Below are positions 56,710 through 64,000 of a DNA stretch of 64,000 nt, in pieces. A program made the translations under genes and the position numbers. Positions within the stretch are counted from its first letter, which is position 1; each line of letters opens with the position of its first letter. Source of the stretch: Tritrichomonas foetus (taxonomy: Eukaryota > Parabasalia > Tritrichomonadida > Tritrichomonadidae); the NCBI GenBank assembly GCA_001839685.1, contig MLAK01000634.1:3514-67513 (forward strand). Direction: 5' to 3'. Below the pieces are notes generated by a model. The model was not told the DNA's origin, did no database searches, and saw nothing but the letters and a program-made list of their open reading frames with translations.

Positions 56710-58554
56710 ATGATTTTGTTTTTTTTCGCCTTCACACATGAACAACAAACTATTAAACTTCCGCAACGATATATTTTAGTTCCAAATGAAAATGATAAAA
56801 AAGAAACATTTCATTTTGTCGAACACTGCGATTTTTTTCATCCAGATTTTCGTCGAACGCTTTTCCGGAGATTCAAAAATCTTGTTAAAACGAGCAACCT
56901 CGCTGCAATAAAAAGTATGGCACGATCAAATTTTCCACCCGCCCAACATTTCATGGCCGAATATATTCAGGTCAACAAAAATTACTCAGAATCATTCAAT
57001 CTCTTTCAAAAAGCTGCAAATAACGGATATTATGAATCATTTTCATCTTTGGCGTTTTATTTAAGATATGGATTTTACAATATTTCAGAAAATCACCTTT
57101 TATCGGCGGTTTATACAACAATTGCTGCTGAAAAGAACTCAGTAAGGTCAATGCTGACCTTAGCAAATGACTACACCTGTAAATTTATTCGTCCCCAAAG
57201 TTATCGTTCAGCTGTTGAGTTGCTCATCAAAATTGATACAGCATTTTGTTTGTGTATTGAACAATCTGATTGTGAGCAAGTAACACCCAATCAAATTTCT
57301 CGAACGAATCAAATAAATTCACAAACTGATTTTTTTCAGAAAGGCTTTGAAATAATTCGCTATAGAGCTAATCAAGGTGATAAAGATGCACTTTTTGAAC
57401 TCGGAAATCTTTATTATTCTTCAAACGAAGTACGAAATTTAACAGAAGCATTAAAAATTTTTAAGCAACTTGAAAATATTGACAAAAGAGCGGTTTCTTA
57501 TCTCGGTCGAATGTACCAGCTTGGTCAAATTCTCGAGAAAAACATTTCACAAGCGAGAAAAATGTATAAAAATTCCAGTGATGAAGTTACATCAATGGCA
57601 GGTCTTGGTTTATTAGCAATGGAAAAAGGAAATGATGAAAAAGCAGAAAAATTATTAAGTCTTGCATCTCAAATGGGTCATCTTGGAGCAGCTTTTAATT
57701 TGGCTTCAATTCATTATACTAAAAATAAAACGCAAGGCATTGAAGAATATTTAAAATTAGCGGATTCAAACTTTCTTTTGGCACAATTGAATATTGCTTC
57801 AATTTTTATAACTGATGAAGAAAAATCGCTTCGATATTTAAACAAAATCGCGCAAAAAGGAATTTGGAATCAACCTTGTTCTTTGGCCGAAGAAGCTTTT
57901 AATTCTGGTGATATTGAACAAGCCTTATTTACATGGCTTGAACTTGGTGATATGGGAAATAAAGTTTCTGCTTTTAATGCAGGTTTTATTTTATTAAAAA
58001 ATGCAAAAAAAGAAACCTTTTTTGGTTGGTCTGAAAGAAAGCATTTGAAAGTTGCTTTACGAATGTTTAAAATTAGTAAAAAGAAAATTTGGGAAGCTGA
58101 AACTTTAATGAGACTGAATAAATCTAGAAAATGTGTTGAATGCTTAGAGTCTATCACACAATTAAATAAAAAGAATTCGAACGACAAAAATGATATTCAA
58201 AAAAATGATAATTCTAACAATGGAAGGGTTGAAGCGCTTTACATTCAATTAATGCTAAATGATCAAATTCCTTGCTCTTTTGTTGCATTAAGAAACAATC
58301 TTACGAAAATTCAAGATCAAGATAATCAATATCTAACTTCACTATTCCGGATGAATATTTTTATGAAGCTTGTTGAAAAACTATCCAATTTTTATAAACT
58401 TGATAAAAATGATAAAGACGATATAATCATGTTTATAATGGTCTATAAGAACTCCACTTTATTTTTGTTACTATTCCTGGTGTTTCTATACTTTATTGAT
58501 AAAAGAATTGACTATATATTTCTGCATGACGAAGTTCATGATAACTTATCGTGA
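56710..58554 (+). CDS. SEL1-repeat membrane protein, HRD3/SEL1L-like
   Basis: 614 residues, ATG 56710, 39 bp after the tRNA 3' fragment. The N-terminus MILFFFAFTHEQQ is a short signal peptide. Residues about 70-430 contain SEL1-type TPR-like repeats: PPAQHFMAEYIQVNKNYSES and ALFELGNLYYSSNEVRNLTE, then YLGRMYQLGQILEKNISQAR and GAAFNLASIHYTKNKTQGIE. A single C-terminal membrane helix (NSTLFLLLFLVFLYFI, about 579-594) is followed by a short tail. Lumenal SEL1 repeats with a C-terminal anchor is the layout of HRD3/SEL1L, the substrate-recruiting partner of the HRD1 ubiquitin ligase in ER-associated degradation. Other secreted SEL1 proteins are possible. The gene next to it upstream is also a ubiquitin ligase, but the two are not an operon. 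Confidence 0.75.
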   Translation: MILFFFAFTHEQQTIKLPQRYILVPNENDKKETFHFVEHCDFFHPDFRRTLFRRFKNLVKTSNLAAIKSMARSNFPPAQHFMAEYIQVNKNYSESFNLFQKAANNGYYESFSSLAFYLRYGFYNISENHLLSAVYTTIAAEKNSVRSMLTLANDYTCKFIRPQSYRSAVELLIKIDTAFCLCIEQSDCEQVTPNQISRTNQINSQTDFFQKGFEIIRYRANQGDKDALFELGNLYYSSNEVRNLTEALKIFKQLENIDKRAVSYLGRMYQLGQILEKNISQARKMYKNSSDEVTSMAGLGLLAMEKGNDEKAEKLLSLASQMGHLGAAFNLASIHYTKNKTQGIEEYLKLADSNFLLAQLNIASIFITDEEKSLRYLNKIAQKGIWNQPCSLAEEAFNSGDIEQALFTWLELGDMGNKVSAFNAGFILLKNAKKETFFGWSERKHLKVALRMFKISKKKIWEAETLMRLNKSRKCVECLESITQLNKKNSNDKNDIQKNDNSNNGRVEALYIQLMLNDQIPCSFVALRNNLTKIQDQDNQYLTSLFRMNIFMKLVEKLSNFYKLDKNDKDDIIMFIMVYKNSTLFLLLFLVFLYFIDKRIDYIFLHDEVHDNLS

Positions 58555-58825
58555 ATTTACATTCCATAATTATGAAAATTATGGATTGAAACGAATTTAT
58601 GTGTGAAACTTTGGTGATTATTGAAAATATCTGTTTGTATGTTATTTTTAACGATTTTTGTTCTTTACTAAAGCGTTGATTCACAAATTTTTTTGTGTTT
58701 TTTGATTTCGTTGAATCATAAGATACGATAGAAAATTTTACCTGTTTAATTGACCTTTATTTTCACCTGGGATTTTTCTTTTCTCTGGTAAGTTTCTTTA
58801 ACTTGAAATAGGCTACTCTTTATCA

Positions 58826-61800
58826 ATGGATTCTGGAAAAAGAGTGAGGAGACCTGTTTCATATGAATATAGTGTAAAAAAAAGGAGAAGAAAAAATGTG
58901 AGTTTTTCGGAAGCCCTTTATTCAAGTGATGAGTCTAGTTCAAGTGATAGTGATTATAAATCATATAAGAAGAAGAACATTAAAAAACCAGCCAAAAAAT
59001 CCACGATTAATGCATATCCAAGTGAAGAATCGAAAAAATCAAATGATAAAACATCAAATGAAGATCAAATGATTGGACAATCTCTTCATAAAAATGATGA
59101 TTTGGAAGAAATTTCACAAGAAAATAAAAAAGTTATACAGAGAGGAAAGCCAAAAATGCAGACAAAAATAACTAAATTAGGCAATTCTGCAAAAGACAAA
59201 ACAAAAACTAATGTTTCTCAAAGAAAAGTAGAAGTAGAACCAATTAGAATATCTCAAAGAACATCTAAAATTAGTAAAAGAATCAATGAATATTCACATA
59301 ATGATGATGATGATTCTATTAATTATTCTGATAATGAATATGAAAAAGATAATTTTGAATTGAAGGCAAAATATAAAAAAAATGATGATATGAACAATTT
59401 TGAAAAATCCAATGATTATTTACAAAGGAAAAATACTCGATCAACAGAAAAACTATTGCAAGAAATCAATGTTGATAGCGTGAATGGAAACTTAAATACA
59501 GATGACTTTTCATATTCGAATTTATCAAAAGAGCTTGAATTTAATGATACTAGAATCAAGAAAATTGATACTTCTGCCTTGCAAGAAAAGAAAAAGAAGA
59601 AAAATCAATATTATATTAAAAGTGTTGGCTGTCGCCATAAAAAGAAAAAATATCGAAAAAGAGGAAGACCGAAAAAAAATCACATTCTGGATAAAAATGA
59701 CAGTTCAGATTTTCATGAAAATGAAAAAATCCTTTTTGTTGAATCTCTAAAATTTACTTTTGGTTCAAATTTTGAAACAAGAAATCATGTGAAATCTCCA
59801 GACAAGGTGAACGGAAACAGTCAAGATAAATCATCTGAAAAGTATGGATCTAATGATTACAGCAACAATTTTCGTAGTAATGAAATAGATTTGCCGAATC
59901 CAATTGATAGAACAGAAAATACTGATGGAAGAGACAATTTTGAAGAAAATATCAATTACTTAACTAATGAAATAATTCCTCATCATTCATTTGAATACTT
60001 GAACTGTGATTCTCAAAATGAGGATGAAGAAATTGATGAATTGCTTATGAATGAAAAAATGATAGAATCAATTTTTGGAAAAAGTTGTAAGAGTGAAAAT
60101 TTATATTTTGTGAAGTTTTATAAACAATCATATTTTCATTGTTGTTGGATGGAATATCAAGATATTATCAAAAGTGAAGATGGGAAAAAGGCAATGTATA
60201 TTTTTAAATCCTCAACTAACAAAAATAATATCAGGTTATCTAATAACATTCCTTATTTAACTACACATAAAAACAATATCGATATTCACTGGTGGGAAGT
60301 TGATAAAATAATTGGAGAAAGAATTGAAGGAAATGTTTTATTGGTTAAATGGAAAAATTTAGGTTATGATAAATGCACTTTTGAAAAAAGTGAGGATTTT
60401 CAAAATCATCCCAAATATCAAGACTATTTAAATCGAAAAAATCATTCAAATCCATGTTTAATTCCATTGAGTTGGATTCATCCAATTCAATTTACTGAAG
60501 AAAATGAATCACTAGTTTCGAAGCATGGTCAAAGTTTAAATGAAAACCAAAAGAAATATTTTCATTGGCTTTTAAACAATTGGTATACTCAAAGGAATTG
60601 TGTGATTTGTGATTGGCCTCAATATCTGAAAATGCTTATAGTTGCAAGTATTTTTGTTTATATTCAAATGAAATTTGAAATTTTTGGTCCATTTCTGATT
60701 ATTTGTGAAAATAGCTTTCATGAACAATGGAAAAATATATTTGAAGAATGGACTTCTTTTAATATTGTCATTTTTGAGTGTGAAAATAAAGAATCCAAAA
60801 AAATATTGATGAAAAACGAAATATATCCGAAGAATTCAAAGAAAAAAATAAATTACGATCGAATAAAACCTGATATTGTCATTTTATCTCCTACTTCATT
60901 CTGTAAGCATCATGAATTTTTCTTGAATATAGAATGGAGATATGTTTTAATTGATGAAATATACGAACTATGTGATGAAGAAAGTAAAATTAGAAACTAT
61001 TTATTGAAAATGGAGATTGAACATTTGACTTTATCATTATCAGATTCTTTTATTCAATCAAATGATCGAAATCACAATTTCCATATTTTCAATTTACTAA
61101 ATCCAATTGAGTTTTCATCTAAAAAGGATTTCATTCATGTTGAAAATGATGCATTATTTAACCATCTTAATATATTTAATCAAAGTGAAGATTTCATGAA
61201 AATTTATCGAAATCAAGTGAAAAATGTCTTCCTAGAAATGACAACTCGTCAAATAACCTTATATAAAAATGTTATTTTTCAAAATAGACACTTTTTAACT
61301 ACTGAATTAATAAATTCTGAAAAATTAATCAATATTATGAGTGACATTGAAAATATTTTAATCCATCCATCGATAATTGATCGGAATGAAGATGATTTTA
61401 TTTCGTCATGTTCAAAACTTTCCTTTTTAGATAAATTGATACAATCTAACTTGGAAAAAAAAATCGTAATTTTTACAAAAAATGCAAAAACTTTTCCAAT
61501 CCTCGATCACTATTTTAATATGAAAAATCTTCTATATTTAGCAATGCATCCTTTATTAACATTTAATGAAAAAGAAGAAAACTTAACCAACGAAGAAATT
61601 CTCTATTTCGTTGTATATTTAACAAATGATTTCGAAATGAATGAATTTATGAAAATGGATATTTTCGTTTTTTATGAAAATATTGATGATTGTAATTTTC
61701 CTTTCCTTAATCAAACATCACCAATAATTTATCGATTAGTTACTAACAGAAGTATTGAATTAATACCAAATTATTTTGAGTATTATCGAACATCATCTGA

Positions 61801-63451
61801 AAATATTGAATTTTTACTTAGAGGCACGATTGAATCGTTGTTTCAAGAAATTGGAATCGATTTTTCTTTATTATCTATCAAAGATATTCTTCAATATGAA
61901 CCAATAAGTTATCATCAAATATATCAATCTCAAATTTCTCAAAATAAACATAATTTTTGGGAAATGTTTTTTCAAAAAAACTTTCATCCCAGTGAAATTC
62001 TTTTTGATCCTTTATCTTTCATTGATAAAATTATTGAAAACATCATTGATCATGGTTTTCTTGATAGGGATAATTTGGAGAAAGGCTCACTGGTCAAATT
62101 CTTGTTTATCTATTTTCCACCGATTGATTCAACAACCAAGCATATGATTGAAAGTGTTGTGGAAGAACATTCAAAAATATTTCATGTAAACTCAAAAAAT
62201 GAAATTCGCTCGATTTTCATGAGTACATCATATCATTTTCAACCATTAATTACACAAATATATCAAAGTATTGTTTATTTTGAACTTCTCAGGAAAGCAC
62301 TCTTTGTTCTTTCATCTCCACAAACTAATTGGCCATTTCTTGATCCAAATGATGATGATCCAATATATAATTGTTCAATTGACTATGCATTTCTATACAA
62401 TGTTTATAGATTTGGATTTAATCAAATCCAAAACAATTTTGAAGGAATAAAAGCTAAAATGTTTTCTTTAATTACTATCATCAATAACATGAATCCTAGT
62501 AATTTTGATGTGCCTTTTGATTTTTCCCCGTTACACCCTAATTTATGGAATGAAAGTCATACAAGTCGAAAAGATTTTAGAAAAGAAATGTTCAAAGAAG
62601 ATTTTGTAAACGTTTTTTATGCTTTGATGAAATTTGGCCTTCCTATAAATAATGATCAAACACTCAATTACCACTATATTTCACAAATTGCTGAAGCTCA
62701 GGAAATTGTAATAAATTCAATTTCTAAATGTGTTGAAGATATTATTTTATTTGTGATTAATTTTCGTTCTAATCACCTTTTATCTTCATTGGATTTGAAT
62801 AATTATGAAATATACACTCAAATTGGTGAAATGGTTAAAATTGAGGAATTTAAAAGTTTGTTTACTACGATCAGAATTATGAGCAATGTTTATTCAATGT
62901 TGAAATTCTTTTCTAACAATAAAAAAATTTTGTCAAATGAAAATTACGATTTTCTTCAAAATGTCGCTGGAAATGGTATTGAAAGTGATGAACAATTGTC
63001 GTATATTGAAGCTAAATTAATGGAAATGAAGAAAAAATTCATGAAAAAAATAAAAATTTCTTCAACATTGATGATTTTGAACTATGGTAAAATTTTAAAA
63101 AATCTACAAACTTTTACTACCAAAAAATATTATTATCCTATTGGTTTCACTTCTAAACGTTATTTTTCGGCAGCCAAATCAATTGGAATTCCAGATTCGT
63201 GGTATTTGTGTTCGATTGAATTATTTGGTAATATTCCTCTATTTATTATTTCAGGGTGTAATGATCCTAATGATACATTCCCAAATTCAGATGAATTTAT
63301 TGGACTTACACCAACAGAAGCATGGAAATCATTATTGATCCATTATACGAAAGAAGGAATGGCAAAAGAAGCTATGTCAAAACTCAAAATTTCTGGTGAA
63401 TGGTTCTTTGGTTTAACTCATCCGTGTGTTATCAAGCATTTGCAAGAATAA
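58826..63451 (+). CDS. CHD-like chromodomain/SNF2 protein with degenerate ATPase
   Basis: 1541 residues, ATG 58826. A long charged N-terminus has basic clusters and an AT-hook (YRKRGRPKKNH, about 275-285). Two chromodomain-like units follow: about 410-450 (NLYFVKFYKQSYFHCCWMEY) and about 485-535 (WWEVDKIIGERIEGNVLLVK, WKNLGYDKCTFEKSEDF). Then LNENQKKYFHWLLNNW aligns with the LRxYQxxGLNWL entry of CHD helicases. The ATPase motifs are unrecognisable or lost: Walker A (DExGLGKT) reads ICDWPQYLKML (about 594-604), DEAH reads IDEIYEL (about 708), motif III LTGTP reads LSLSDSF. The second lobe survives as KIVIFTKNAKTFPILDHYF (about 879) and SPIIYRLVTNRSIEL (about 965), without an RxxRxGQ motif. The last 500 residues are helical. 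Inferred: a chromatin-binding protein derived from a CHD remodeller but unable to hydrolyse ATP. Confidence 0.72.
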   Translation: MDSGKRVRRPVSYEYSVKKRRRKNVSFSEALYSSDESSSSDSDYKSYKKKNIKKPAKKSTINAYPSEESKKSNDKTSNEDQMIGQSLHKNDDLEEISQENKKVIQRGKPKMQTKITKLGNSAKDKTKTNVSQRKVEVEPIRISQRTSKISKRINEYSHNDDDDSINYSDNEYEKDNFELKAKYKKNDDMNNFEKSNDYLQRKNTRSTEKLLQEINVDSVNGNLNTDDFSYSNLSKELEFNDTRIKKIDTSALQEKKKKKNQYYIKSVGCRHKKKKYRKRGRPKKNHILDKNDSSDFHENEKILFVESLKFTFGSNFETRNHVKSPDKVNGNSQDKSSEKYGSNDYSNNFRSNEIDLPNPIDRTENTDGRDNFEENINYLTNEIIPHHSFEYLNCDSQNEDEEIDELLMNEKMIESIFGKSCKSENLYFVKFYKQSYFHCCWMEYQDIIKSEDGKKAMYIFKSSTNKNNIRLSNNIPYLTTHKNNIDIHWWEVDKIIGERIEGNVLLVKWKNLGYDKCTFEKSEDFQNHPKYQDYLNRKNHSNPCLIPLSWIHPIQFTEENESLVSKHGQSLNENQKKYFHWLLNNWYTQRNCVICDWPQYLKMLIVASIFVYIQMKFEIFGPFLIICENSFHEQWKNIFEEWTSFNIVIFECENKESKKILMKNEIYPKNSKKKINYDRIKPDIVILSPTSFCKHHEFFLNIEWRYVLIDEIYELCDEESKIRNYLLKMEIEHLTLSLSDSFIQSNDRNHNFHIFNLLNPIEFSSKKDFIHVENDALFNHLNIFNQSEDFMKIYRNQVKNVFLEMTTRQITLYKNVIFQNRHFLTTELINSEKLINIMSDIENILIHPSIIDRNEDDFISSCSKLSFLDKLIQSNLEKKIVIFTKNAKTFPILDHYFNMKNLLYLAMHPLLTFNEKEENLTNEEILYFVVYLTNDFEMNEFMKMDIFVFYENIDDCNFPFLNQTSPIIYRLVTNRSIELIPNYFEYYRTSSENIEFLLRGTIESLFQEIGIDFSLLSIKDILQYEPISYHQIYQSQISQNKHNFWEMFFQKNFHPSEILFDPLSFIDKIIENIIDHGFLDRDNLEKGSLVKFLFIYFPPIDSTTKHMIESVVEEHSKIFHVNSKNEIRSIFMSTSYHFQPLITQIYQSIVYFELLRKALFVLSSPQTNWPFLDPNDDDPIYNCSIDYAFLYNVYRFGFNQIQNNFEGIKAKMFSLITIINNMNPSNFDVPFDFSPLHPNLWNESHTSRKDFRKEMFKEDFVNVFYALMKFGLPINNDQTLNYHYISQIAEAQEIVINSISKCVEDIILFVINFRSNHLLSSLDLNNYEIYTQIGEMVKIEEFKSLFTTIRIMSNVYSMLKFFSNNKKILSNENYDFLQNVAGNGIESDEQLSYIEAKLMEMKKKFMKKIKISSTLMILNYGKILKNLQTFTTKKYYYPIGFTSKRYFSAAKSIGIPDSWYLCSIELFGNIPLFIISGCNDPNDTFPNSDEFIGLTPTEAWKSLLIHYTKEGMAKEAMSKLKISGEWFFGLTHPCVIKHLQE

Positions 63452-64000
63452 TTTTAAGATGAAAGATTCCCAATATGTTGTTTTTAATATAATAAATATT
63501 AAGACAAAGATAATCTTTGTTGGATTTTTTACATTTTTTGATTTGATTTCCAAGGTTTAATGATTCTAAAAAAAAATTAAGTTATGAGATGGATTTCATT
63601 TTTTCAAATTGGCAAAAAAGGGACAGAATAGGCCAAAAAAAAATCAAATTGATCACAACAAGAAAATGAATAGTTTATTTCGTGGTGGTTTCAGTATTTC
63701 AATAAAATCAGTAATTGGTTCTAAGAGATCTAAGATGATCAATTAGCGAGATAAAAATAATTTCGGTGATAATCTATTTTTATCGTATTTCAAACATGCA
63801 AAAATCATCTTCACAAAATTGAATCAATGAATTCATTCATAATTCTTTCGGAAATGAAGTAAATGATACAACTTAAATCTCATCGAAGAATAAAAGATCA
63901 ACTCCAAGATTCTTCAGATCAAGGGAGATTATCCGCTAATTCATCACCATTGAGGAACACATGTAATTCTATCAATAAAACCTTTGTTTTGTGTCAAAAA
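63452..64000. other. Intergenic to window end
   Basis: AT-rich 3' flank of the CHD-like gene. No open frame or RNA gene recognised up to the window edge. Confidence 0.6.

Noticed and set aside
56504..56713. 69-codon open frame with ATG before the SEL1-like gene
   Set aside because: It runs through the tRNA 3' fragment and its Pol III terminator, and contains only hydrophobic low-information sequence.
58493..58684. Minus-strand 63-codon frame overlapping the end of the SEL1-like gene
   Set aside because: Shadow of the plus-strand gene with no domain.

Overview
The window looks like nuclear DNA of a parabasalid (trichomonad) protist, most likely a Tritrichomonas-type genome. This is inferred from the genes, not from a database match. 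The evidence is very AT-rich, almost intron-free DNA; an initiator-binding-domain (IBD) protein of the family that reads the trichomonad initiator element; TCA-Py-(T/A) initiator-like motifs a few bases upstream of several ATGs; two very large multi-membrane-pass nucleotidyl cyclases with PAS domains; several decayed ankyrin/DUF3447-type genes; and eukaryotic signature proteins (TOR, UBR E3 ligase, Aph-1, TTLL, DENN, Rab, CHD-like). One run of 678 N lies inside a tandem repeat, and single Ns at 33892, 34656 and 56107 mark draft-assembly uncertainty.

Layout. 1-9 kb: tandem repeat, IBD protein (-), two uncharacterised nuclear-looking or coiled-coil proteins (+), a broken ankyrin gene (+), a hexose-type MFS transporter (+) and a possible C2 protein (-). 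9-17 kb: an Aph-1 homologue (+), a PP1-like phosphatase whose catalytic motifs are gone (-), a DENN-domain protein (+), an ACC-synthase-like class I/II aminotransferase (-), then an ankyrin remnant and a nested inverted/direct repeat. 17-25 kb: nucleotidyl cyclase 1 (-) and a frameshifted ankyrin pseudogene (-). 25-34 kb: tubulin-tyrosine-ligase-like enzyme (+), a 1389-residue helical-repeat protein (-) and a monoglyceride-lipase-like hydrolase (-). 35-49.5 kb: complete TOR kinase (+), convergent with nucleotidyl cyclase 2 (-), then a Rab5-like GTPase (-). 49.6-64 kb: a Ser/Asn/Glu-repeat type I surface protein (-) with the sequence gap, a UBR-box/RING E3 (+), a tRNA-Phe gene in two pieces about 600 bp apart, a SEL1-repeat HRD3-like protein (+) and a CHD-like chromodomain protein whose helicase motifs are destroyed (+).

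There are no operons. Genes sit singly on both strands with short intergenic gaps, and several pairs converge with about 160-330 bp between stops. Functional themes are cAMP signalling (two cyclases), nutrient and growth control (TOR, hexose transporter), membrane traffic and surface (Rab, DENN, mucin-like protein, Aph-1), and protein quality control (UBR E3, HRD3-like). Most starts were re-read against the nucleotide sequence. Where the longest open frame began at TTG or GTG, the first in-frame ATG was used (3943, 8877, 11661, 21796, 51809, 52145).

Most worth following up: the split tRNA-Phe with a coding-like insert; two proteins that keep a fold but have lost catalysis (PP1-like, CHD-like); the 10-bp palindrome-free motif AAACGGTCTC found upstream of three large genes; and a cyclase pair in which only one keeps the transition-state arginine.
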